Assembly (NCBI RefSeq): GCF_900101345.1
Contig: NZ_FMUX01000002.1
Span: 1-64,000, forward strand
Length of the DNA stretch: 64,000 nt
Direction: 5' to 3'
From: Desulfoluna spongiiphila
GTDB taxonomy: Bacteria > Desulfobacterota > Desulfobacteria > Desulfobacterales > Desulfolunaceae
The translations under genes and the position numbers were made by a program. The notes beneath the pieces were generated by a model that saw nothing but the letters and a program-made list of their open reading frames with translations, searched no databases and was not told where the DNA came from. This document shows positions 18,736 to 26,450 of the stretch, piece after piece (positions within the stretch are counted from its first letter, which is position 1; each line of letters begins with the position of its first letter).

Positions 18736-19694
18736 ATCTGTACTTCTTTTTGGATGTGTTGGACTGCCGGGACGAGAATTTCCCGTAAGTACCGTGTTTC
18801 TGGTGTGTGGGCGTACTCGAATATCACGCGGACGCCCGTCAGGGCTCTGGCCGTTTCCAGGCAGCTGGTGCTGTAGATCAGGACGTCGGTTGAATCGGCG
18901 AGTTCCTGAAGCTTCGGGCTGTTGGCCAGCTCCATGCGGATGGTTCCCGCCTGGGGGGCAAAGCGCCGAATTCCTTCTGCCATGGCAGGGACAAAGGATG
19001 CGAAATGGGAGATGGCTCCCACGGTGGTGCCGGGGGGCAGGGCGGCGAGGCTTTCCCGGGTCTCCTTTGAGGGGATGAGATAGGGGGCCATCACCGGAAC
19101 GGCTTCCCCCACCTTGAGCCGGATTCGGGCCATGCAGTGGGGGATGGTGAGGATGAGGTTGTAGTTGCGGGCTTTTTTGTCCGTCAACAGGTTGAATTGG
19201 GAAAAATCCATGTTGTCGAAGCGGGGCTCCCGGCCGAGGAAGTCCCGGATCCTTCGAATGTAGCTCTCGTTGATGCGCCGGGAGTTGCCCACCATGAGGA
19301 TGCGAAGGGGCACAGGGGCATCTGCCGGTGCTTCCCGCTGGTTGAACATGCCGATGAAAAGAGCCGGGTCGACCTCCAGGACCCTTGCTTTTTCCAAAAG
19401 GGCCAGAAATTCCCGGCGAAGGATCTCAAGGCGGTTCTGGTGCTTGAGTTCCCTGGGGTCCCGCACCACAAAGGTCCCCCTGCCGGTGACCGACTCCAGG
19501 AGTCCTTTTTCCTTGAGGGACTTGTAGGCCTTGGTGACGGTCATGGGGGCCACCCCGAGCTCGCTGCTCAGGGCGCGTACCGTGGGCAACTGGTTGTTCT
19601 CGCGATACGTGCCGGCCATGATGCCGAATTCCACGGCGCCTTCGATCTGGACGGAAATGGAGACAGGCAGGGTTTTGTCGATGGTGATCTTCAC
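18732..19694 (-). CDS. GntR-type regulator with ligand-binding-like C-terminus
   Basis: 320 residues from a GTG start preceded by GGGAGGAG. Residues 1-70 form a GntR winged helix: VEFGIMAGTYRENNQLPTVRALSSELGVAPMTVTKAYKSL and then KGLLESVTGRGTFV. The remaining 240 residues are not a usual FCD or UTRA domain; they look alpha/beta (RILMVGNSRRINESYIRRI, LLTDKKARNYNLILTIPH, TDVLIYSTSCLETARALTG), recalling a periplasmic-binding-type ligand domain, perhaps one binding the symporter substrate. Overlaps the creatininase gene by 4 bases. Confidence 0.82.
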   Translation of the reverse strand: MKITIDKTLPVSISVQIEGAVEFGIMAGTYRENNQLPTVRALSSELGVAPMTVTKAYKSLKEKGLLESVTGRGTFVVRDPRELKHQNRLEILRREFLALLEKARVLEVDPALFIGMFNQREAPADAPVPLRILMVGNSRRINESYIRRIRDFLGREPRFDNMDFSQFNLLTDKKARNYNLILTIPHCMARIRLKVGEAVPVMAPYLIPSKETRESLAALPPGTTVGAISHFASFVPAMAEGIRRFAPQAGTIRMELANSPKLQELADSTDVLIYSTSCLETARALTGVRVIFEYAHTPETRYLREILVPAVQHIQKEVQI

Positions 19695-19759
19695 AGCTCC
19701 TCCCGGGAGAATGAGCCCGGCGGCTCGAAATCGAGGTACGGGGTGTTCGTTTGGGCATG

Positions 19760-19789
19760 GTGGGGGAGGGCGCCGTCGCCCTCCCCCAC
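19760..19789 (-). terminator. Strong hairpin between symporter and regulator genes
   Basis: Perfect 13-bp stem GTGGGGGAGGGCG / CGCCCTCCCCCAC with loop CCGT, 8 bases after the symporter stop codon. There is no T run on either side, so it is more likely an mRNA-stabilising or attenuating structure than a full terminator. Confidence 0.7.
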
Positions 19790-19797
19790 GGTTTTGG

Positions 19798-21339
19798 TCA
19801 GGCAACGTGTGGTTGCGCGGTTGCGGCGGGTTCCTCAGGGGCCTTGCCCCGGGGGATCAGCCGGTCGAAATGGCGGGCGATGGTCTCTTTGCTTGCCGGT
19901 TGGGTGTAAAGGCTGGTGAGAACCATGACCCACATGGTGGCGGCCCAGCAGACGATGAGGGGGTCAAAGCCGAAGGACCACGTGCTGAATTTGGCCTTCA
20001 TGGCAATGTAGAGGGCTTCCCCGAAGATCACGGAGACGATGGCCCCGGTTCGGGAGGCCTTTTTCCAGTACATGCCAAGGATCACGGGGGCCACCCAGAT
20101 GCCCAGCCCGCCGAAGGCGAACCGGATCATGCTGAAAATGCTGGCCGGCTTGATGATGCCGATGGCGATGCCGCAGATCCCGATTCCCACGGTGACCCAG
20201 CGGGAGAGTTTGAAAATCTGGGCTTCGCTGGCCCGGGGGTTGATGAGGTTCTGGTAGATGTCCCGGGAGACGCCGCTTGTGGCCACCACGAGCAGGGCGT
20301 CGATGGTGCTCATGCCGGCGGAGACCACCCCTGCGATGAGGATGGAGGCCAGGATCGGGTTGAGGTTGCCCTGAAGGAGCATGGGCACGATGAAGTCTGT
20401 CTGTTTGCCTGTGAGCCCTTGCACGGAGACGATGGCGTTGGCCCCGGCCCACTCGATGAGGGTGGCGGACAACAGCATGCCCAGGGTACCTAAAATCACC
20501 GCCTTGAACATGGTCTCATAATTTTTCATGGTGAAAAACTTGGTGAAGAGGGTGGGCTGCCCGATGGTGAAAAAGCTCCACATGACGATCATGGACATGT
20601 AGGAGGCCCAGGGAAAGTTGCTCTTGGCGCCGGGGTGGGTGAGGTAGGCGGGGTTGGCGTCGGCAAGGGAGGCGGTGATGTGGCTGAGACCGCCCCCGGC
20701 TTTCACCGAGACCGCAAAGGTGACGATGGCCGTTGTGACCATGAGAAACCCTTGGAGGACGTCGGTCATCATGGCCCCTTTCATGCCGCCGGCCATGCAG
20801 TAGCAGATGACGATGACCCCCATGCCCACCACGCCCATCCACTCGGGAAGGCCGGTGAAGGTCCTGAGGATGACGCCGGCCCCCACGGTCTGGGCCCCCA
20901 TGATGGCCACGAGGAACCCGATCATCATCACGGCGTGGACGGCCCGGATGGCGTTGGACTCGTAGCGGTCGGAGAGGTAGTCGGTCATGGTGAGGAAGCC
21001 GTACTTTTTACCCATGATCATCAGCTTGCGCCCCACAAAGAGGGCGGGAATGATCATGGAGAAGGCCAGGCCCGGCACCGAGATGCTCATGCCTGCAAAG
21101 CCGGTGGCGTAGGTAATCGCCGGGACGCCCATGAAGGTACTCATGCTGTACTGGGAGGCAAAGTAGGCAAAGCCGCCCACCAGGGCGCCGGCCTTGCCGC
21201 TCATGACGAAGAAATCGCTCAGGGTTTTGGTGGATTTGGCCGCTCGCCAGCCGATATAGCCGATGAGGGCAAAGTAGATGGCGATGGATACGAAAAACGG
21301 GACCGGGGTGGGGGTCACCAATGTTACGGGATCAGCCAT
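19798..21339 (-). CDS. Sodium:solute symporter (SSS) with small-subunit partner
   Basis: 513 residues, about 13 membrane segments. The SSS family pattern is clear: DFFVMSGKAGALVGGFAYFASQYSMSTFMGVPA near the N-terminus and AGVVSAGMSTIDALLVVATSGVSRDIYQ in TM9. Closest in layout to the pantothenate (PanF)/acetate/proline group. An 83-residue membrane protein is encoded 18 bp upstream, as in other two-part symporters. The GntR-type and creatininase genes downstream suggest an amide or creatine-like substrate. Confidence 0.9.
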   Translation of the reverse strand: MADPVTLVTPTPVPFFVSIAIYFALIGYIGWRAAKSTKTLSDFFVMSGKAGALVGGFAYFASQYSMSTFMGVPAITYATGFAGMSISVPGLAFSMIIPALFVGRKLMIMGKKYGFLTMTDYLSDRYESNAIRAVHAVMMIGFLVAIMGAQTVGAGVILRTFTGLPEWMGVVGMGVIVICYCMAGGMKGAMMTDVLQGFLMVTTAIVTFAVSVKAGGGLSHITASLADANPAYLTHPGAKSNFPWASYMSMIVMWSFFTIGQPTLFTKFFTMKNYETMFKAVILGTLGMLLSATLIEWAGANAIVSVQGLTGKQTDFIVPMLLQGNLNPILASILIAGVVSAGMSTIDALLVVATSGVSRDIYQNLINPRASEAQIFKLSRWVTVGIGICGIAIGIIKPASIFSMIRFAFGGLGIWVAPVILGMYWKKASRTGAIVSVIFGEALYIAMKAKFSTWSFGFDPLIVCWAATMWVMVLTSLYTQPASKETIARHFDRLIPRGKAPEEPAATAQPHVA

Positions 21340-21357
21340 GGTATTGCTTGCTCCTTT

Positions 21358-21609
21358 CTACTTCTCAGGTTGAATGTCTTCGAAGTTCCGGTACTCGGGA
21401 CGTTTCAGGGCTTCGCGGCTGAAACGCCAGATCAGGACCAGTACGGCGATGCCGTGCAGGACCCAGGCGTAAACAAACAGGGGGACCCCGCCGAAACCTG
21501 CGACGTAGGTCTCGTTGAAATACCAGGGAAAGGGGACCATGATGAGGGCGTACATCGTAAGGATGATGGCGGCCCATCTCATTTCGAAACGGTTGCTGAA
21601 AATATCCAC
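21358..21609 (-). CDS. Small membrane subunit of SSS symporter
   Basis: 83 residues from a GTG start just behind AAGGAGG. Two hydrophobic helices (about 9-27 and 39-62) around a PFPWYFNETYVAGFGGVPLFVYAW loop, followed by a charged tail. Small proteins of this kind (DUF997/DUF3311-like) precede many SSS symporters and probably assist them. First gene of the symporter-regulator-hydrolase cluster. Confidence 0.75.
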   Translation of the reverse strand: MDIFSNRFEMRWAAIILTMYALIMVPFPWYFNETYVAGFGGVPLFVYAWVLHGIAVLVLIWRFSREALKRPEYRNFEDIQPEK

Positions 21610-22305
21610 ATCTCCTCCTTGAAGTAACATGCGACTCCGTTCGTCACCTTAACGGACAAGGAACCGGCACATAGTCAGGCCCCTGGACGAAACGGGCCGT
21701 TTTTTCGGCCTGATCCGTGTTCCGGGATTTTGTTTCAACCTGGTGCGTCATGGGCGGTACCTCGCTGCTGCATCGTTTTTCAACTCCCCATGGTGCAGCA
21801 CGTAACAAGTGTGATGAAAGGGCCGTGATTTGGGGACATGGCGCGGATGAATCGCAACATGTCGCGCGAATGCGAACGGAAGGCTGTCGTCGTCGCTGTT
21901 ACGAATCGTCGCCGGGATGGTCGCAAGGCGCGGCGGTACGATTCACATGTGTCCCTGTCCCTATGGGATCGGCTGTATGACAATGCGCAGGCAGGTCCCA
22001 GGGAACATTTTAAATGTCTCTCTGAGAGTAATGATGCGGTGGCGTCGGGATACAAGCCGGGTCTTAACAAGTAATTTGATATAGAACCATGGCACAATTG
22101 TCCATAGGAAAATATTATCCTGAATTTATTTGCGTATATAAAAATACGATTGTGACATTGAAGATCCGCTGGGATTTTGGAAGTCTACGGATGGTGGGGG
22201 AGGTAGGAAATAACTTTTTATACGATATTGTGACAGTTGAGTATCCCGATTGACTGTGCTACCCCATGAGAACATGAGATGTTTGCTAAGACAAGGAGGG
22301 TGACC
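21610..22305. other. Long intergenic region without gene
   Basis: About 700 bp between the divergent symporter cluster and the DegT-type gene. No convincing coding frame. It holds a stem TCAGGCC / GGCCTGA at 21675-21713 enclosing CGAAACGGGCCGTTTTTTCG, and the motif ATTGTGACA twice (22148-22156 and 22227-22235), which could be regulator sites. No family A element here. Confidence 0.5.
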
Positions 22306-23562
22306 ATGGAGAGGGTACGGCGCACGATCCGATGCCTGGCTCGTCAGCAGGGGATCAATGTGAAAAGGCTCAGGCGTGGCCAGCGCGTGATGCCCGTGCC
22401 GCTTCTTTCGGCCACATTGCGCATGGCCGATGTGGTGCTGGCGGCAAGGGCCCTTGCAAACCGTCGCACCCGTTTCCTGGGCGGGGAGCTTCGGCAGCTC
22501 TCCCGGGTGGTAAAGGATCGGTTCGGCGTGACCCACGCCGGGTTTTATATGGGTGGCAGGGCCTCGTTGTGTGCGGTGGTTCGAGCCCTTGGCCTCACCC
22601 CGGGGGACGAAGTCCTGATTCCGGCCTTTACCTGTCAGTGCGTGGTCAATGCCCTGCGTTATGAAGGGATGGAGCCTGTGTATGTGGACATTGAGCTCGA
22701 CACCTACGCAATGGATGCCTCCCTTGTGTCACGGGCGGTGACGGGCAAGACCCGCGCCATGCTCATCCAGCATACCTTCGGCATGCCGGGCAGGGACCTG
22801 GACGCGCTCCTTGCCCTTGCCCGCAAGCACGGGCTCTACGTCATCGAGGACTGTGCCCATGCCACCGGGGGCACCTGGCGGGGCAAGCTCCTGGGGACCC
22901 TGGGGGATATCGGCTTTTTCAGCAGCGAACGCTCCAAGGTCATCAATACCATCCATGGCGGGTTTGTGGTGACAAACAACCCGGTGATCGGACGTCGCCT
23001 GGAAAAGGACGCAGCGCGCCTTGCTCCGGCCCCAGACGATTTTACCCGGCGGGTTCTCTGGACTCTGATCCACAGTTATTTTACCCACAGCTGTCCGCTT
23101 CGGTTTGTGACCTCCGGGCTGGTCCAAGGGCTCCTGGCGGACCGGCTCGTGCCCCAGATGCACGAGGAGGAGCTGGCCGGAGCCCCCTGCAGCCAGTATC
23201 ACTGGAGCCTGCCCGATGCGGTGGCGCCCTTGATGGTGCAGCAGCTCTCCCGGGTGGACCGCCAGCTGGAAGAGAGGCGTCGTGCGGCAAAAAAGTGGGC
23301 GGTCTGGTGCGTGAGAAACGGCCTGGAACCCCCGAAACCCTCGCCGGACGCCAATCCCACCTGGCTGAGGTATCCGGTGCGCGTGGACCCGGCCATCAAG
23401 AAAAATTTTTCATATCTGGAGCAGCGCCTGGGAGCCACCGTCGGGGTGTGGTTTCAATCTGCGGCCCACCCCCTGCCCATGGCCCTTCAGGAGTGCCCGA
23501 AGGGGATGGAGGCGGCAGCCACCTGCATCAACCTGCCCACCCTTGACCCCAACAGGGCCTGA
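22306..23562 (+). CDS. DegT/DnrJ/EryC1/StrS-family PLP enzyme
   Basis: 418 residues, start at the ATG after AAGGAGGG. Fold-type I sugar-aminotransferase pattern: GDEVLIPAFTCQCVVNALRYEGMEPVYVDIE, HTFGMPGRDLDALLALARKHGLYVIEDCAH with the PLP-contacting Asp, and SSERSKVINTIHGG with the candidate Schiff-base Lys. These enzymes usually aminate nucleotide-activated keto-sugars for surface polysaccharides. No sugar-pathway gene stands next to it, so the substrate is unknown. The basic N-terminal 35 residues are an extension not normal for the family. A strong terminator follows. Confidence 0.85.
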   Translation: MERVRRTIRCLARQQGINVKRLRRGQRVMPVPLLSATLRMADVVLAARALANRRTRFLGGELRQLSRVVKDRFGVTHAGFYMGGRASLCAVVRALGLTPGDEVLIPAFTCQCVVNALRYEGMEPVYVDIELDTYAMDASLVSRAVTGKTRAMLIQHTFGMPGRDLDALLALARKHGLYVIEDCAHATGGTWRGKLLGTLGDIGFFSSERSKVINTIHGGFVVTNNPVIGRRLEKDAARLAPAPDDFTRRVLWTLIHSYFTHSCPLRFVTSGLVQGLLADRLVPQMHEEELAGAPCSQYHWSLPDAVAPLMVQQLSRVDRQLEERRRAAKKWAVWCVRNGLEPPKPSPDANPTWLRYPVRVDPAIKKNFSYLEQRLGATVGVWFQSAAHPLPMALQECPKGMEAAATCINLPTLDPNRA

Positions 23563-23640
23563 CAGGAGACGTACCGACCCTTTGTGAAACGGAAAGAGCG
23601 CGCAGGTCAACCCACACATCCAAACCTGCCTGCGCGTGAA

Positions 23641-23680
23641 AAACCCCAATCCAAATACCTTGGATTGGGGTTTTGTTTTT
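23641..23680. terminator. Bidirectional intrinsic terminator
   Basis: Stem of 14 bp AAACCCCAATCCAA / TTGGATTGGGGTTT with loop ATACC, followed by TGTTTTT. It separates two convergent genes. Another hairpin (GCGCGCAGGT / ACCTGCCTGCGCG) stands just before it. Confidence 0.9.
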
Positions 23681-23703
23681 GACCTGTCCCTGACGCCCCG
23701 GGA

Positions 23704-24183
23704 TTAGACCCGGCCCATGGTCTCCAGGATGCGCTGGGCAACGCCATTGCAGACTTCGCGGCCGCGGGGGCCCTGGGAATAGACACGGGAGAGGGGGAAG
23801 GGCTCGCCCTTGACCACGAATTCGATGCGGTAGGTGGTCCGTTTTCCGGTTCCGCGGTATCCGATCCTGACGTCTTCCACGTCATCAAACGTGAGCCGCC
23901 CCTCCTCGGTGGCTCCGAAAAGCTTGTTGCGGCGCCAGGCGATCTCTTTTTTTTGGCGGTGGAAGACAACGGTCACCTCTTCGGTGAAGCGCCTTCCGGC
24001 AAGGCCCGCAATGGCGGCCACGAGAATCCAGTGGAGATAGTAGGCGTAGGCAAGGCCGAAGGCGTGCACCAAAAAGGCGGTGCGAACCAGGGCAAAGGCC
24101 ATGATGATCCCTGCGACCATGACGATGGTCCGGTTTTTCTCCTCAACCCGGAGGGTGGTTTTGTCGTCCTGTGTGATTTTCAT
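23704..24183 (-). CDS. Small membrane protein with PH-like C-terminal domain
   Basis: 159 residues: a polar start, two membrane helices in residues 20-64 and a C-terminal cytoplasmic domain with alternating beta strands (VTVVFHRQKKEIAWRRNKLFG, LTFDDVEDVRIGYRG, TYRIEFVVKGEPFPLSRVY) like bacterial PH-type membrane proteins. Function unknown. Preceded by the DUF922 gene on the same strand, 44 bp apart, so they may form one unit. Confidence 0.6.
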   Translation of the reverse strand: MKITQDDKTTLRVEEKNRTIVMVAGIIMAFALVRTAFLVHAFGLAYAYYLHWILVAAIAGLAGRRFTEEVTVVFHRQKKEIAWRRNKLFGATEEGRLTFDDVEDVRIGYRGTGKRTTYRIEFVVKGEPFPLSRVYSQGPRGREVCNGVAQRILETMGRV

Positions 24184-24227
24184 GTGGTTGTCCTGTGCAG
24201 GGGACGTGGTCCCCGCGGTTTTGTCTG

Positions 24228-24806
24228 TCAGGGAAACACAGCCCCTTGGGTTCTGCCGTGACCGGTTTGCTGATCGTAGCTTGCCTCTTGGGCCCTGTAT
24301 GTGTCGAGAACCTCTTCGGCCAGGCCATTGGCCGCGGCTTCCAGGGCTTGGCAGTTGCTGAGGGCAGGCATCTGCCGGATGGCCTGCTCAATGGCAGCGG
24401 TTGCCGCGATGCCGATGTTTTTGTGCCCGTTTTCATGGGTCGCGAGGTGTGCCATGTAGCGTTCCCATCGATGCTGCAACCCGGGACCAGCCTCTTTTTT
24501 GTTGACCCATCTGGGGTAGCGGTGCAGTACCGCAACCGAGGTCTCCACGGCCGTGATCCTGCAGCGGCTGGGGCCGGACTCCCAGCTGTACCTCCAGCTG
24601 GCAGTCCATGTGGTGAGGGCATCGTAGGTTTTTCCGTCCCGCCACACCACACCGAAGCGCACCATCTGCTCCCGCAGCTCTTCCGCCGTCCATCCGTAGA
24701 TGTCGTAATACTCCGTCTGGACGGTGACGGCGGGCTGGGCCCGGGCCATGGCCGCTACGCAGAGGAGCCACAGAATCGAGAGAAGGCAGAGTCGTCGTCT
24801 TTGCAT
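24228..24806 (-). CDS. Secreted DUF922-type putative zinc protease
   Basis: 192 residues with a signal peptide (1-23, ending ARAQP). The mature part has YYDIYGWTAEELREQM at the start, a conserved WXXXWXY-type strand and the HENGH motif within MAHLATHENGHKNIGI, matching the HExxH zinc site of DUF922, described as predicted secreted Zn-dependent proteases. No substrate is known. Confidence 0.78.
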   Translation of the reverse strand: MQRRRLCLLSILWLLCVAAMARAQPAVTVQTEYYDIYGWTAEELREQMVRFGVVWRDGKTYDALTTWTASWRYSWESGPSRCRITAVETSVAVLHRYPRWVNKKEAGPGLQHRWERYMAHLATHENGHKNIGIAATAAIEQAIRQMPALSNCQALEAAANGLAEEVLDTYRAQEASYDQQTGHGRTQGAVFP

Positions 24807-24946
24807 GATATCCTTTATCCCGTTATCCGGGTTTCAAATCAACCGCAGAATCAGATGGGCCAGGCAAAAAACAGGCCCCATGATAATCTCACGGGTCCTC
24901 TTGGGTGTGTCTGTGGGGTGTCTAAGGCGCTAAATTTATATTTTTT

Positions 24947-24975
24947 TTGAAATCTCACCCGTGGTTCAGTATACT
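24947..24975 (+). promoter_or_regulatory. Promoter of the unusual pilin pair
   Basis: TTGAAA at 24947-24952, a spacer of exactly 17 bp, TATACT at 24970-24975. It faces the pilin-like genes and leaves a leader of about 140 nt. The surroundings are AT-rich. Confidence 0.7.
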
Positions 24976-25121
24976 TGTGAATAAGAAAACCCTCATTGCC
25001 TTGAAAGGTCGCCGTGCTTTCCCACCATTTTTACCACCCGAATTCATGACATGTAGTGTGTTTCAGGCCGTGCCTGCCGAGTGTTCCCCGTAACCAGACC
25101 AACCCATGGGATTTTGGACTT

Positions 25122-25580
25122 ATGATGGATGAACACAACGATATGGATATCGCCAAAGACGCCGTCGCCGAGTTTGCAAAAGATGAGACAGCGCGACAGC
25201 AGTCCCAGGAGGGGAAAAAGAAGAAAAAAGACCGTCGTCCCCTGTACTATGCCCTCCTGGTAATCTGTGCTGTGCTTATTGGCTTTCAGGTTCCCAAGAT
25301 CCTTTCCCTTCAGCAGGAGAACACGAAGCCCCGGCGAGTCGGCACCACTGCCACCGACAGCCAGACGGATGCGTGTATCGATAACCTGTGGCACATTGTG
25401 CGGCAGCTTCAGCTCGGTGAGACGGATATCCGGGGGTATGCGTGTCCACTGGACGGAAAACCTTATCTTTTAGTCCGCGATAAGGGCGTCTATTCCGTGG
25501 AGTGCCCCAATGCAGAGGCCCATGGATTCTCCCATGTCCGCATCACCACAGCCAAACCCATACCGGAGCTTGTGCCATGA
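25122..25580 (+). CDS. Membrane-anchored protein with pilin-like C-terminal domain
   Basis: 152 residues. The first 40 residues are charged and lysine-rich (KKKKKDRR), then one membrane helix (about 42-60), then a globular part with ACIDNLWHIVRQLQL, YACPLDGKPYLLVRDKGVYSVECPN, whose Cys-rich beta region looks like the head domain of type IV pilins. There is no class III leader/GFxxxE motif, so it cannot be processed as a normal pilin. The stop overlaps the start of the pilin gene (ATGA), implying a functional pair. ATG at 25122 or 25125; ribosome site poor. Confidence 0.55.
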   Translation: MMDEHNDMDIAKDAVAEFAKDETARQQSQEGKKKKKDRRPLYYALLVICAVLIGFQVPKILSLQQENTKPRRVGTTATDSQTDACIDNLWHIVRQLQLGETDIRGYACPLDGKPYLLVRDKGVYSVECPNAEAHGFSHVRITTAKPIPELVP

Positions 25581-26410
25581 AAACACCAATGACGCATACT
25601 GCCGGTTTTTCTCTCCTTGAGCTCATGGTGGTCGTTGCCATCGTCGGGGTGCTGAGCTCTGTGGCCATTCCAAGGTACATGAACTATAAAGAAAAGGTCT
25701 ACGCCGCCAATTGCCTCTTGCTTCGACGGGATATCGAAATCCAGACCCAGAGTTACTATTTCGAGCATGAGGCATTCACACCTGATTTTATCAGTTCCTA
25801 TGAATGCCCACGGGGAGGCGTCTATACCTGGAGCAGCTCTTCTATTGATGAACCCGACTTCGGGCAGGTTCAATGCTCCCTGCACCACACCTCGGGGTCA
25901 CAGCAGAATCAGTCGGATATCGCCGCCGGTGAAAACCTCATTCAGAATTTTGATTTCAACCTGGTCGACAGGAACGTCAAGCGGTGGGCCCCTGTGTCCA
26001 CCAGTCAAATCGATGGGTGGGACTCCAATACCGGGGCCATTGAAATCTGGAAAAATGGGTTCCTGGGGTACAACTCCCCAAGCGGCGGGTATATCGTGGA
26101 GTTGGACGGCGGCCGCCGAAATAGCGACACCATCTCCCAGGAAGTTGAAACGGAAGCCGGCAGAATCTACGAAGTCAAAGTCACAGCCCGTGCCAGAACC
26201 GCCAACTCATCGGATTTTTCCGTGGGATGGGGCGGGGAAGACCAGGGGACCTTTTCACCTCCAACCAACGGGTGGCAGGAGTACACCGTCAAGGTGACCG
26301 GAACGGGAGATCCCATCAGCCTGTCCCTGTCCGAAGTCGCCGGGCAAAGCAACGGGCTGGGGACCCTGATCGACAGTGTGCAGGTCATTGCAACGGATGC
26401 GTACGAGTAG
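25577..26410 (+). CDS. Type IV pilin-like protein with large galactose-binding-like domain
   Basis: 277 residues. N-terminus MKTPMTHTAGFSLLELMVVVAI is a short class III signal with the prepilin peptidase site G/F and Glu at +5, followed by the hydrophobic assembly helix. Residues 30-110 are a pilin head. The last 150 or so (ENLIQNFDFNLVDRN to ATDAYE) resemble a carbohydrate-binding/galactose-binding-like jelly roll (a DUF642-type pattern: NFDF, DGWDSN, GGYIVELDGG, ISQEVETEAGRIYEVKVTAR). A pilin of this length tipped with a binding module suggests a minor pilin or adhesin. The domain is assigned by eye. Confidence 0.72.
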   Translation: MKTPMTHTAGFSLLELMVVVAIVGVLSSVAIPRYMNYKEKVYAANCLLLRRDIEIQTQSYYFEHEAFTPDFISSYECPRGGVYTWSSSSIDEPDFGQVQCSLHHTSGSQQNQSDIAAGENLIQNFDFNLVDRNVKRWAPVSTSQIDGWDSNTGAIEIWKNGFLGYNSPSGGYIVELDGGRRNSDTISQEVETEAGRIYEVKVTARARTANSSDFSVGWGGEDQGTFSPPTNGWQEYTVKVTGTGDPISLSLSEVAGQSNGLGTLIDSVQVIATDAYE

Positions 26411-26450
26411 TGCCTTGCTCCTGCTGGGGGGTGATGGCAGGGACCAATGG

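Noticed and set aside
21780..22097. ORFs in the gap before the DegT-type gene
   Set aside because: Both strands show short frames with Ser/Arg-rich random composition, no ribosome site and no hydrophobic or domain pattern.
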